A stretch of 64,000 nt of DNA from Actinophytocola sp044466355 (GTDB taxonomy: Bacteria; Actinomycetota; Actinomycetes; Mycobacteriales; Pseudonocardiaceae), in assembly GCF_044466355.1 (NCBI RefSeq), contig NZ_JBITMQ010000020.1, positions 1 to 64,000 of the forward strand, in the 5' to 3' direction. Of this stretch, positions 55,405-64,000 are shown piece by piece. The position numbers and the translations under genes are program-made. Numbering within the stretch: position 1 is the stretch's first letter; each line of letters starts with the position of its first letter. Below the pieces are notes generated by a model. It was not told the DNA's origin. It searched no databases and saw only the letters and a list, made by a program, of their open reading frames with translations.

Positions 55405-56801
55405 GTACGTGGGAAGAACTGCTCAGCACCGCGCTCGTCGGCACTGCACGGCGTGGGTTCGACCGGCTCGACATCCCCGGCGCCGAGAACATCCAGGCCG
55501 ACGGCGCGGAAGCGCAACTCCTCGCCGCCGCCGCGCTCGCGTCGGGCTACCGGCGCGCGGGCTTCACCCCGCCGGTCTGGCGTGGCACCCCCGCCACGCC
55601 CGCCGAGCCGGACGACCGACCCGAGTGCACCGCGGCGGCGACGCAACTCCTGGAACTGTTGCTCAGCCGCACGATCCGGATCGAGGGCGGCACCGACCTC
55701 CTCGTCGTCCACTGGCTCGCCGCCGCCCGCACCGCCGGGCAGCGGCCGCCCTACCCGATGGTCGTCGACCTGCTGCGGTTCGGCGCCGCCAACGCCGCAC
55801 ACCGGCCGCTCGTCCGCGCGGTGCTCGGGCCGAGGGGTGCCTGGCTCGCCCGGCACAACACGTCGTGGCGCTGGGCGGCGTCGGTCCCGCCGGAGGACGT
55901 GGTCGACCGGTTCGCCACCGCCGCCCGCGCCGACCGGCTCGCGCTGCTGGCCGACCTGCGCGCCACCGAACCGGACTTCGCGCGCACCCTCGTCGAGGAC
56001 ACCTGGGACGACGAGCAGGCCGCCACCCGCGCCGGGCTGCTCGACACCCTCCACATCGGACTCTCCGGCGCCGACGAACCGTTGCTGGAGCGGGCACTCG
56101 ACGACCGCGCCGCGTCCGTGCGTGCCGCGGCGGCCGCCCTTCTCGACCGGCTGCCAGGCTCCGCCCGCGCCGCCCGCATGGCCGAGCGCGCCACCCGGCT
56201 GATCCGCGCGGGCCGCGTCGAACTGCCCGACGAACCCGACACGGCCGCCCGCCGCGACGGCGTCACCGACCACCGCGAACCCGGCTACGGCCGCGCCGCG
56301 TCCTGGCTCATCCAGATCCTCGCCGCCACCCCGCTGTCCACATGGGACCCCGACCTGATCCCGGACGTGGACCAGGAAGTCCTCACCGGCTGGACGAAAG
56401 CCGCGCTGCGCCAACGGAACCAGGAGTGGCTGGCCGCGCTCGCCCGCCACCAGCCGAGCCCCGAGCTGATCGGCACGCTCGTCCCCGAGGTCGCCACCGA
56501 CATCCTCGCGGGCCAGAAGAAGCTCGACGCCCGGTTCGGTGGACTTCTCGCGGCCGCGCGCGGGCCGTGGCCCGCCGAGTTCTCGACGAACCTGATCAAC
56601 CGGCTGCGTGCGCAGAAGGCCGAGAACGTCCTGCAGCTCGCCGCCGCCGCACTCGCCGAGCACCTGAACCCCGCCGCGCTCGCCGCCGTCGAGGCCTGGC
56701 TGCTCACGCTCGACGCCGAACGCAAACCCGCCCGCCGCGTGCTGCGCGGCCTGGCCCACGCGATGACCATCCGAGCCACGATCGACCAGGAGTTTCGATG
56801 A
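55401..56801 (+). CDS. DUF5691 protein
   Basis: This 466-aa, Ala/Leu/Arg-rich helical-repeat-like protein starts VSTWEELLSTALVGTARRGFDRLDIPG. No catalytic motif is visible; the repeated helices (EVLLERALDDRAASVRAAAAALLDRLPG-like) suggest a HEAT-type scaffold. It is linked by GTGA overlap to the SWIM gene and by ATGA overlap to the MoxR gene, which fixes its place as part of the AAA-VWA complex. The function is unknown. Confidence 0.82.
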   Translation: MSTWEELLSTALVGTARRGFDRLDIPGAENIQADGAEAQLLAAAALASGYRRAGFTPPVWRGTPATPAEPDDRPECTAAATQLLELLLSRTIRIEGGTDLLVVHWLAAARTAGQRPPYPMVVDLLRFGAANAAHRPLVRAVLGPRGAWLARHNTSWRWAASVPPEDVVDRFATAARADRLALLADLRATEPDFARTLVEDTWDDEQAATRAGLLDTLHIGLSGADEPLLERALDDRAASVRAAAAALLDRLPGSARAARMAERATRLIRAGRVELPDEPDTAARRDGVTDHREPGYGRAASWLIQILAATPLSTWDPDLIPDVDQEVLTGWTKAALRQRNQEWLAALARHQPSPELIGTLVPEVATDILAGQKKLDARFGGLLAAARGPWPAEFSTNLINRLRAQKAENVLQLAAAALAEHLNPAALAAVEAWLLTLDAERKPARRVLRGLAHAMTIRATIDQEFR

Positions 56802-57877
56802 CCGAGGTGCTCCGGGCACACGCCGAACAGCAGCACGCCGACGAGTTGGCCGCGTTGGCGAAGTCCGACGACCGGCCCCGCCCGCCGAACTGGAAGCTGT
56901 CGCCGTGGGCCGTCGCCACGTACGTCCTGGGCGGCGAGTCACCAGACGGCACCCCGATCTCACCGAAGTACCTGGGCTCCCGGCGACTGATCGAGGTCGC
57001 GATCGCCACCCTCGCCACCGACCGCGCACTGCTGCTGCTCGGCGTGCCCGGCACGGCGAAGACGTGGCTGTCCGAGCACCTCGCCGCCGCCATCTCCGGC
57101 GACTCGACCCAGCTCGTGCAGGGCACGTCCGGCACGGCGGAGGAGTCCATCCGGTACGGCTGGAACTACGCGCGTCTGCTCGCGGAGGGCCCGTCACCAC
57201 AGGCGCTCGTGGCGAGCCCGGTGCTGCGTGCCATGGAAACCGGTGGCATCGCACGGATCGAGGAGCTGACCCGCATCCCGTCGGACGTGCAGGACGCGTT
57301 GATCACGGTCCTGTCCGAGAAGACACTGCCGATCCCGGAGCTGGACAGCGAGGTGCAGGCCCGCGCGGGCTTCAACATCATCGCCACCGCCAACGACCGG
57401 GACCGCGGCGTCAACGACCTGTCCGCCGCGCTCAAGCGCCGTTTCAACGTGGTGATCCTGCCGCTGCCCGACGACGCCGAGGCCGAGGTGGAGATCGTGC
57501 GGCTGCGGGTCGCGCAGCTCGGCGAGTCGCTGAAGCTGCCCGCGGACCTGGAGAACATCGACGAGATCCGCCGCGTGGTGCAGGTGTTCCGGGAGCTGCG
57601 CGACGGGGTCACCGACGACGGCCGCACGAAGGTCAAGTCGCCGTCCGGCACGCTGTCGACGGCGGAGGCGATCTCCGTGATCACGAACGGGATCGCGCTC
57701 GCCGCGCACTTCGGCGACGGCGTGGTCCGTGCCGGCGACGTGGCCGCCGGGCTGCACGGCGCGGTCGTGAAGGACCCGGTGCAGGACCGGATCATCTGGC
57801 AGGAGTACCTCGAGGCGGTGGTGCGGGAGCGCAAGCCGTGGAACGACCTCTACCGGGCATGCCGCGAGCTGGTGTGA
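56798..57877 (+). CDS. MoxR-family AAA+ ATPase (YehL-like)
   Basis: This 359-aa ATPase has Walker A GVPGTAKT (about 80-87), Walker B-region GIARIEELTRIP, sensor 1 IIATANDRDRG (about 193) and the arginine finger region LSAALKRRFNVVILPLP. MoxR proteins act as chaperones that load or activate partner proteins with VWA domains. The operon context (SWIM, DUF5682, VWA) matches the YehL subfamily. ATG 56798 overlaps the DUF5691 stop, and its own stop overlaps the next ATG. Confidence 0.93.
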   Translation: MTEVLRAHAEQQHADELAALAKSDDRPRPPNWKLSPWAVATYVLGGESPDGTPISPKYLGSRRLIEVAIATLATDRALLLLGVPGTAKTWLSEHLAAAISGDSTQLVQGTSGTAEESIRYGWNYARLLAEGPSPQALVASPVLRAMETGGIARIEELTRIPSDVQDALITVLSEKTLPIPELDSEVQARAGFNIIATANDRDRGVNDLSAALKRRFNVVILPLPDDAEAEVEIVRLRVAQLGESLKLPADLENIDEIRRVVQVFRELRDGVTDDGRTKVKSPSGTLSTAEAISVITNGIALAAHFGDGVVRAGDVAAGLHGAVVKDPVQDRIIWQEYLEAVVRERKPWNDLYRACRELV

Positions 57878-60078
57878 TGCCGAGCGGCAACGACGAGCGG
57901 GTCCACGTACTGGGGATCCGGCACCACGGACCGGGTTCGGCCCGTGCCGTGGCGACCGTGCTCGCCGAACTGGACCCGGAGATCGTGCTGATCGAGGGCC
58001 CGCCCGAGCTGGACGCGGTCGCACCGCTCGCCGCCGCGGCGGGCATGAAGCCACCGGTCGCCGGGCTGGTGTACGCGGTGGACGCGCCGGCGACCGCGTC
58101 GTTCTACCCGATGGCGGTGTTCTCCCCGGAGTGGGTGGCGCTGCGGTGGGCACTGGAGCACGACCGCGAGGTCCGCTTCCTCGACCTGCCCGCGAACGCG
58201 GCGCTGGTCCTGGAGGACGAGGAGGACCCGGACGCGGAACCGCCGATGGACCCGATCAAGACGCTCGCCACCGCGGCCGGTTTCGACGACGCCGAACGGT
58301 GGTGGGAGGACGCGGTCGAGCTGCGGTACCACGGGCTCGACGTCTTCCACGCGGTCCTCGACGCCATGCGCACGCTGCGCGAAGGGCACGTCCCCGACGT
58401 GCGCACCCGTCGTCGCGAAGCCGCCATGCGCCGGGTGCTGCGGGTGGCGCTGCGCAGTGAGGCGGAACGGATCGCGGTCGTGTGCGGGGCGTGGCACGCG
58501 CCGGTCCTGGTGCCCTCCGCGTTCCCGACACAGGCCGCCGACAGCCAGCTCCTCAAAGGACTGCGCACCACCAAGGTCGCCGCGACGTGGGTGCCGTGGA
58601 CGTCGACACGGCTCGCCCGGATGAGCGGCTACGGCGCGGGCATCGAGTCGCCGGGCTGGTACCACCACCTGTTCACCGCACCGGACGAGGTCGTCACCCG
58701 CTGGCTGGTGCGGGTCGCGCACCTGCTGCGCCGCGAACAGCACGACGTGTCGTCGGCGGCCGTCATCGAGGCCGTGCGCCTCGCGCACACCCTGTCCGCG
58801 CTCCGCAACCGCCCCCACCCGGGGCTGCCGGAGGTGCTGGAGGCGTGCCAGGCGGTGCTGTGCGGCGGCTCGGACGTCCCCATGCGGCTGGTGGCACGCA
58901 AGCTCCTCGTCGGCGACATCCTCGGCCGCGTCCCCCGCGAGACCCCGATGGTGCCGCTCGCGATGGACCTCGCCGCGACCCGCAAACGCTTGCGCCTCAA
59001 GCAGAGCGCGGCGGAACAACAGCTCGACCTGGACCTGCGCACCGAGATGAACCTGGCCCGCAGCAAGCTGCTGCACCGGCTGCAACTGCTCGACGTGCGG
59101 TGGGGTGAGCAGCTGGACACGTCCCGCGGCAAGGGCACGTTCCGCGAGTCGTGGGTGCTGGAGTGGACGCCCGAGCTGGAGGTCGCGCTGATCGAGGCGA
59201 GCGGCTACGGCACGACCATCGAGTCCGCGGCCACGGCCGTGGTGGCGGCCAGGACCGCGACCGCCGACATCGCCGAGCTGTCGGTGCTCGTCGAGACCAC
59301 GATGACCGCCGACCTGCCCGACGCGTTGGGCGGCGTGCTCGCCGCACTCGACGAACGCGCCGCGCGGCAACACGACACGACCCGGCTGATGGCGGCGGTC
59401 GAGCCGATGGCGCGGGTACGCCGGTACGGCAACGTGCGCCGCGCCGACACCGAGGTGGTGCAGCGGGTGCTGAACGGCATCGTCACGCGCATCGCGGTCG
59501 GCCTGCCCGCCGCGTGCACGGCGCTGGACGACGAGGCCGCGGCCGGGGTGCGGGAGCTGCTCGACGGCGTGCAGCGCGGCATCGGTCTGCTGGACCAGCG
59601 GGAACTGCGGGACGTCTGGTACAGCGCGCTGCGGTCGGTCGCGAACCGGCAGAGCGTGCCGGGCCTGATCGCGGGCCGGGCGGTGCGGCTGCTGCTGGAC
59701 GCGGGCCTGATCGACGTGGCGGACGCGGGTGCCCGGTTGTCGCGGCAGCTGTCACCGGCGTCGGACGCGACGCAGGCGGCGGGCTGGCTGGAGGGTTTCC
59801 TGTCCGGCGAGGCGGCGCTGCTGGTGCACGAGCCGGAGCTGCTGGAGATCGTCGACGAGTGGGCGACCGGCGTGGACGGGGAGCTGTTCGACCACCTGCT
59901 CCCGTTGCTGCGCAGGACGTTCGCCGAGTTCACCGCGACGGAACGCCGCGACATCGGCCTGCGGGTGCGCCGCATCGACCGCGGCGAGGGCGCGTCGGGC
60001 GTACGCGCCGACGACGGTTCACTGGACCACGACCGCGCCGCGCTGGTTGTCCCGAGGATCCTGGAGCTGCTGCGGTGA
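57877..60078 (+). CDS. DUF5682 protein (YehM-like)
   Basis: This 733-aa cytoplasmic protein opens VHVLGIRHHGPGSARAVATVLAELDPEIVLIEGPPELD, a TraB/ChaN-like start with a conserved GxRHHGPGSA and EGPPE that could form an active or metal site, and then a long helical region. It has CGAWHAPVL near residue 200, another hallmark of this fold. The function is unknown. It overlaps the MoxR stop (TGATG), and a 73-bp gap separates it from the VWA gene, unlike the other junctions. Confidence 0.85.
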   Translation: MPSGNDERVHVLGIRHHGPGSARAVATVLAELDPEIVLIEGPPELDAVAPLAAAAGMKPPVAGLVYAVDAPATASFYPMAVFSPEWVALRWALEHDREVRFLDLPANAALVLEDEEDPDAEPPMDPIKTLATAAGFDDAERWWEDAVELRYHGLDVFHAVLDAMRTLREGHVPDVRTRRREAAMRRVLRVALRSEAERIAVVCGAWHAPVLVPSAFPTQAADSQLLKGLRTTKVAATWVPWTSTRLARMSGYGAGIESPGWYHHLFTAPDEVVTRWLVRVAHLLRREQHDVSSAAVIEAVRLAHTLSALRNRPHPGLPEVLEACQAVLCGGSDVPMRLVARKLLVGDILGRVPRETPMVPLAMDLAATRKRLRLKQSAAEQQLDLDLRTEMNLARSKLLHRLQLLDVRWGEQLDTSRGKGTFRESWVLEWTPELEVALIEASGYGTTIESAATAVVAARTATADIAELSVLVETTMTADLPDALGGVLAALDERAARQHDTTRLMAAVEPMARVRRYGNVRRADTEVVQRVLNGIVTRIAVGLPAACTALDDEAAAGVRELLDGVQRGIGLLDQRELRDVWYSALRSVANRQSVPGLIAGRAVRLLLDAGLIDVADAGARLSRQLSPASDATQAAGWLEGFLSGEAALLVHEPELLEIVDEWATGVDGELFDHLLPLLRRTFAEFTATERRDIGLRVRRIDRGEGASGVRADDGSLDHDRAALVVPRILELLR

Positions 60079-60151
60079 GCGGAGCTTGCGGAGCGAACCA
60101 TCAGACGCAGGGCGACCGCGAGCGGCCGCTCGGAGCCCGCGAGGAGCGGTC

Positions 60152-61306
60152 GTGAGTGAAAGGTTGCGTCGCTGGCGGATGATCCTCGGCGGCGACGACG
60201 CGGACGGCACCGGTACGTCGTTGTCCGGTGTGGACGCCAAACGGGACGCGACGCTGGAAGCGTTGTACGACAAGCAGGATGACCGCCGGGGCGGCCTGGG
60301 CACGTCGTCGCCGAGGGTGGCGCGGTGGCTGGGCGACATCCGCGGCTACTTCCCCAGCTCGGTCGTGCAGGTCATGCAGCGCGACGCCATGGACCGCCTT
60401 GGCCTGCGGGAACTGCTGCTGGAACCGGAGCTCCTCGAGTCGGTGCAGCCGGACGTACACCTGGTCGGCACGCTGTTGTCGCTCAACAGAGCCATCCCGG
60501 AACGGTCGAGGGACACGGCGAGGGCGGTGGTCCGCAAGGTCGTCGACGACCTGGAGAAGCGGCTGGCGCAACCGACGAGGCAGGCGGTGAGCGGCGCGTT
60601 GCACCGGGCGAACCGCACGCACCGGCCGAGGCAGTCGGACATCGACTGGAACCGCACGATCCTGGCGAACCTCAAGCACTACCAGCCCGAGCAACGAACC
60701 GTGGTGCCGGAGCGGCTGGTCGGTTACGGCCGCAGACTGCCGAACGTGAGCAAGCAGATCGTGTTGTGCCTGGACCAGAGCGGCTCGATGGCCAGTTCCG
60801 TCGTGTACGCGAGCGTGTTCGGCGCGGTGCTGGCGTCGATCCGCTCGCTGCGGACGCAGATCATCGCGTTCGACACGGCGGTGGCGGACCTGACCGAGCA
60901 GCTGTCCGACCCGGTCGAGCTGCTGTTCGGCGTGCAACTCGGTGGTGGCACGGACATCAACGCGGCGCTGGCGTACTGCCAGAGCCGCGTCGAGTCCCCC
61001 CGTGACACGGTGCTGGTGCTGATCAGCGACCTGTACGAGGGCGGCAACGAGGAGGAGATGCTGCAGCGGGCGCAGGCACTGGCCGCGGACGGCGTCCAGA
61101 TGGTGTGCCTGCTGGCACTGAGCGACGACGGCGCCCCCGCGTACGACCACGACAACGCGGCGGCACTCGCCGCGATGGGCATCCCGGCGTTCGCGTGCAC
61201 CCCCGACAAGTTCCCGGACCTGATGGCGGCGGCGATCCAGCACCAGGACATCGCGACATGGGCGGCGTCGAACGACATCCCGGTGGCCGCGACGGCCGAC
61301 GAGTGA
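60152..61306 (+). CDS. VWA-domain protein (YehP-like)
   Basis: This 384-aa protein has an N-terminal helical region (1-190) and a von Willebrand A domain (about 200-365) with a perfect MIDAS: DQSGSM (about 207), the Thr of GGGTDINAAL and the Asp of ISDLYEGG. It probably binds a partner through metal and is remodelled by the MoxR ATPase. GTG 60152 follows GAGGAG. It is the last gene of the five-gene system. Confidence 0.92.
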   Translation: MSERLRRWRMILGGDDADGTGTSLSGVDAKRDATLEALYDKQDDRRGGLGTSSPRVARWLGDIRGYFPSSVVQVMQRDAMDRLGLRELLLEPELLESVQPDVHLVGTLLSLNRAIPERSRDTARAVVRKVVDDLEKRLAQPTRQAVSGALHRANRTHRPRQSDIDWNRTILANLKHYQPEQRTVVPERLVGYGRRLPNVSKQIVLCLDQSGSMASSVVYASVFGAVLASIRSLRTQIIAFDTAVADLTEQLSDPVELLFGVQLGGGTDINAALAYCQSRVESPRDTVLVLISDLYEGGNEEEMLQRAQALAADGVQMVCLLALSDDGAPAYDHDNAAALAAMGIPAFACTPDKFPDLMAAAIQHQDIATWAASNDIPVAATADE

Positions 61307-61345
61307 CGTCCGATTCGTTCAAGACGGTGCCGTTACCGTGAGGCC

Positions 61346-61741
61346 ATGACACCGAAACTGGACATGATCGGCCTGGTGGTCGAGGACATGGCGGCGTCGC
61401 TGACGTTCTACCGCCGCCTGGGCCTGGACATACCGGCGGGCAGCGAGAACGAACCACACGTCGAGGCCACACTCCCGAACGGCCTGCGCTTCGGCTGGGA
61501 CACGGTGGCCACGGTCCGCTCGTTCATGCCGGAGTGGACCAAGCCGCAGGGCGGCAACGCGGTGGGCATGGCCTTCCTGTGCGACAGCCCGGCGGAGGTC
61601 GACAAGGTGCACGCGGACCTGATCGCGGCTGGCTACCGAAGCCACAAGGACCCGTGGGACGCGTTCTGGGGCCAACGGTATGCCTGCGTCCTGGACCCGG
61701 ACGACAACACGGTGGACCTGTTCGCCCCCCTCACGCCCTGA
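61346..61741 (+). CDS. VOC-family protein
   Basis: This 131-aa glyoxalase-fold protein starts MTPKLDMIGLVVEDMAASLTFYRRLGLDI and ends WGQRYACVLDPDDNTVDLFAPL, with Glu and His positions typical of the fold. It may bind a small metabolite or drug. ATG 61346 lies 6 nt after TACCGT (61334-61339), so it has its own leaderless promoter rather than being read from the VWA gene. Confidence 0.85.
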   Translation: MTPKLDMIGLVVEDMAASLTFYRRLGLDIPAGSENEPHVEATLPNGLRFGWDTVATVRSFMPEWTKPQGGNAVGMAFLCDSPAEVDKVHADLIAAGYRSHKDPWDAFWGQRYACVLDPDDNTVDLFAPLTP

Positions 61742-61887
61742 GACCTGCCCGTCCGGCGAGGACACCACCCACCACAAGGCACTGTCCAGCTTGGACCGGA
61801 CAAGTTCCCGGACAGATCATTCACAAGATCACCGACGCGACCTACAGTCGGCCACGGGACCACCGCCAGCCGTGAAGGAGCGCCGAC

Positions 61888-62844
61888 GTGCCCTCGAACT
61901 TCGACATGCCGTTCGACGAGTTGCTCACCTACCAGGGCAGCTCCCCCCGACCGGACGACTTCGACGAGTTCTGGGCACGGGCCCTGGCCGAACTGGCCGA
62001 CACCCCCGCGAACGTGGAGATCACCCCGGCCGAGTTCCAGACCCCGTACGCCCGCTGCTCGCACCTGTGGTTCACCGGCACGGGCGGCGCACGCGTCCAC
62101 GCCAAGCTCCTCCAGCCGCGCACCCCGGCGGGCCCCGCGGTGCTCCAGTTCCACGGCTACTACGGCGACTCCGGCGACTGGTTCGAGAAGCTCCCGTACG
62201 TCGCGCTGGGTCACACGGTCGCGGCCCTTGACGTGCGCGGCCAGGGCGGTCTGTCGAGCCAGGAGACCCCCGTCGCCGGCTGGTCCATGGCGACCTACCT
62301 GATGCGGGGCGTCGACGACCGACCCGACAACCTGCTGTTCCGGCACCTGTTCCTCGACACCGTGCGGCTGGCGCGGATCGTGTCCGAGCTGGACGGTGTC
62401 GACCCGGAACGCCTCGGTGCGATGGGCGGCAGCCAGGGCGGCGGGCTCACGCTCGCGTGCGCGGCGCTCGAGCCGCGGATCAAGCTGGCGGCGCCGGTGC
62501 ACCCGTTCCTGTCCGACTACCGCCGGGCCTGGGAGCTGGACCTGGAGGTGGCGCCGTACGACGAGATCGGCGAGTACTTCCGCAGGCGCGACCCCACGCA
62601 CCGCAACGCCGACGAGGTCTTCCGGCGGATGGGGTACGTGGACGTGCGGAACCTGGCGCCTCGCGTCCGCGCGAAGACCGTCATGACCATGTCCCTGTCC
62701 GACCGCACGTGCCCGCCGTCGACCCAGTTCGCGGTCTACAACAAGCTCGAATGCGAGAAGTCCTACCGCCTGTACCCGGACTTCGGGCACCACCGTCTTC
62801 CCGGCACGGACGACGCGATCTACGCTCTTCTGTCGACGCTCTGA
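61888..62844 (+). CDS. CE7-type acetyl esterase (acetylxylan esterase/cephalosporin deacetylase)
   Basis: This 318-aa alpha/beta hydrolase starts [29 protein letters not shown]. It has [13 protein letters not shown] for the oxyanion region, the family motif RGQGG, nucleophile elbow GGSQGGG, and Asp ([10 protein letters not shown]) and His (FGHH) completing the triad. CE7 enzymes remove acetyl groups from xylo-oligosaccharides and cephalosporin C. There is no signal peptide, so it acts inside the cell. Confidence 0.93.
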   Translation: MPSNFDMPFDELLTYQGSSPRPDDFDEFWARALAELADTPANVEITPAEFQTPYARCSHLWFTGTGGARVHAKLLQPRTPAGPAVLQFHGYYGDSGDWFEKLPYVALGHTVAALDVRGQGGLSSQETPVAGWSMATYLMRGVDDRPDNLLFRHLFLDTVRLARIVSELDGVDPERLGAMGGSQGGGLTLACAALEPRIKLAAPVHPFLSDYRRAWELDLEVAPYDEIGEYFRRRDPTHRNADEVFRRMGYVDVRNLAPRVRAKTVMTMSLSDRTCPPSTQFAVYNKLECEKSYRLYPDFGHHRLPGTDDAIYALLSTL

Positions 62845-62861
62845 CACAGAGGAGCCGCCGG

Positions 62862-64000
62862 ATGAAACGACCCGTGACCGTGGCCGCGCTCGCGGTCCTC
62901 GCCATGTCCGCCGTGCAGGCGAGCGCCGAACCGGGTGTCGACCACGCCCACGTGCCCGGCGGGCAACGGTTCCTCACCGCGCAGACGGGTGCGCCCGCCC
63001 TGTACGACGTGAGCGTGACCTCGGCGGACGGCAGACGGACGCCCCGTCACGTGCTGTCCGCCGTCGACGGGACACGGCAGTCGGGCGACGGCGGTGCGAC
63101 GTGGTCGTCGCTCGGCGCGGGCGCGGACGCGGTGTTCCGGCAGGCGAACGCGGCGGGTGACGTGGTCGCGGTCGGCGGCGACGGCACGGCGTGCGGCGAC
63201 ACCTGTGTCAGCTTCCCGCGCAGGACCCTGACCGCGACCGGCTGGGCCGACGCGGGCACCGCGACCGTCACGTTCTCCCAGCCGGTCACGTCGGCGCGGT
63301 TCGGCCGGGGCGTGGTGCTGCTCGGCGACGGGAAGACGGTGCTGGCACCGGTTCTCGGACCGTATCCGGCGCTGGTGCGGAGCACCGACGGCGGCGTGAC
63401 GTGGACCGAGCTGGCCCCGCTGGCCACCGGCTCGGGCTGGTCGGCGGCGAGCCTGTCGCCGACGGCCGACGGCGGGCTGATCGCCGCGCTGGGCAGGGAC
63501 GAGAACCTGCGCGGCGAGGTGCCCGCGAACGTCGCCCTGTACACGGTGACGGCGCCGACGCAGACCGGCACGGGGTGGGCCGCGCCGGTGCGCGTGGCCG
63601 CGGACACCGGCAACGCGCCGTCGGTGACGCAGCTCGGCAACGGCGCGCTCGTGCTGGCCTCCGGCAGGCCGGACAACGTGCTGCGCTTCTCCTTCGACGG
63701 CAGGGGCACGAGGTGGACGTCGCCCACGACCGTCTACCAGAACCACCCGACGAGCGGTGCGTCCGTGGACGGCTGGTACACGGCCGAAGACGGCACGGCA
63801 CGACCGTTGCGGCACCTCGGTTCCAGTGGGACGGTCGGCGTCGCGCCGCTCGCCGGCAACCGGGTGCTGGTGACCGGCGACAACTGCGCGCCGGGCTGGG
63901 GCTGCCCCGCCGACACCGCCGTCCGCGGCTACCAGGTCGACGGTGTGCCCGCGCTGTGGAAGTCGTCGGTGGAGGTCGACACCGCCCAGTGGGGCAAGGC
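62862..64000 (+). CDS. Secreted beta-propeller protein, truncated by window end
   Basis: At least 379 aa are present, with no stop before the window ends. A signal peptide (1-23, ending ASAE) precedes a sialidase/BNR-like propeller with Asp-box-like turns SGDGGATWSS and STDGGVTWTE, and two cysteine pairs (CGDTC and CAPGWGC). No catalytic residues can be assigned. ATG 62862 follows AGAGGAG 17 nt after the esterase stop, so it is probably co-transcribed with the esterase. Confidence 0.8.
   Translation, partial: MKRPVTVAALAVLAMSAVQASAEPGVDHAHVPGGQRFLTAQTGAPALYDVSVTSADGRRTPRHVLSAVDGTRQSGDGGATWSSLGAGADAVFRQANAAGDVVAVGGDGTACGDTCVSFPRRTLTATGWADAGTATVTFSQPVTSARFGRGVVLLGDGKTVLAPVLGPYPALVRSTDGGVTWTELAPLATGSGWSAASLSPTADGGLIAALGRDENLRGEVPANVALYTVTAPTQTGTGWAAPVRVAADTGNAPSVTQLGNGALVLASGRPDNVLRFSFDGRGTRWTSPTTVYQNHPTSGASVDGWYTAEDGTARPLRHLGSSGTVGVAPLAGNRVLVTGDNCAPGWGCPADTAVRGYQVDGVPALWKSSVEVDTAQWGK

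Overview
The window is high-GC actinomycete chromosome. Codon use is strongly biased to G/C at third positions, GTG starts are common, and several promoters look leaderless. The gene content (SARP regulator, GH18 chitinases with FnIII and CBM modules, snapalysin, fused alpha/beta-hydrolase-SDR, DtxR/IdeR-type iron box, AICE parts) fits Pseudonocardiales, for example the Lentzea/Saccharothrix/Amycolatopsis group. The genus is inference. The stretch up to about 3 kb is visibly lower in GC, and a 10-N gap with homopolymer G/C runs sits at 27.7-28.0 kb, so this is a draft or scaffolded assembly.

Layout. 0.1-2.5 kb: a lower-GC two-gene operon (LOTUS/OST-HTH protein plus unknown) with repeated TTGACGGTT-type sequences on both sides, followed by a regulatory-looking intergenic region. 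3.1-6.8 kb: remnant of an actinomycete integrative and conjugative element (AICE) beside tRNA-Arg(CCG). It has a DMT exporter, a GntR repressor with three operators, a Pra-like activator, three small genes and an in-frame chimera of an XRE regulator with the catalytic end of a tyrosine integrase; the replication and transfer genes are missing. 7-23 kb: EphD-like fusion, metH with an SAH riboswitch, lipoproteins, Fpg/Nei glycosylase, P450, SARP regulator, FAD monooxygenase, ECF sigma with SnoaL-like tail. 23.7-27.7 kb: iron-siderophore ABC uptake operon under an iron box. 28-31.7 kb: FkbM methyltransferase, internally deleted TetR, aldo/keto reductase, NmrA-like protein with divergent TetR. 31.7-35 kb: two overlapping GH18 chitinases under DasR-like direct repeats. 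36-39.7 kb: DUF4291, PLP decarboxylase, SDR, XRE, shortened IclR. 39.8-44 kb: 5-oxoprolinase operon (MFS, pxpA, fused pxpBC) and a GntR. 44-49.4 kb: secreted phosphodiester glycosidase/metallophosphatase, EF-hand protein, snapalysin. 49.5-52 kb: compact RiPP-like cassette of a 24-aa peptide, a ThiF/E1-like enzyme with RRE-like domain and an RRE-M50 membrane protease. 52-54 kb: TetR, aldo/keto reductase, VOC protein. 54-61.3 kb: five-gene SWIM, DUF5691, MoxR ATPase, DUF5682, VWA operon related to E. coli yehLMPQ. 61.3-64 kb: VOC protein, CE7-type esterase and a secreted protein cut by the window end.

The observations I rate highest are the RiPP-like cassette at 49.4-52 kb; two clusters of nested hairpin repeats (about 9.0 and 35.1-35.6 kb) built on a 14-mer with 22-bp periodicity and touching the 3' ends of metH and the DUF4291 gene; the XRE-integrase chimera that records deletion of the AICE core; the SAH riboswitch with an RBS-sequestering hairpin; and the low-GC LOTUS operon.
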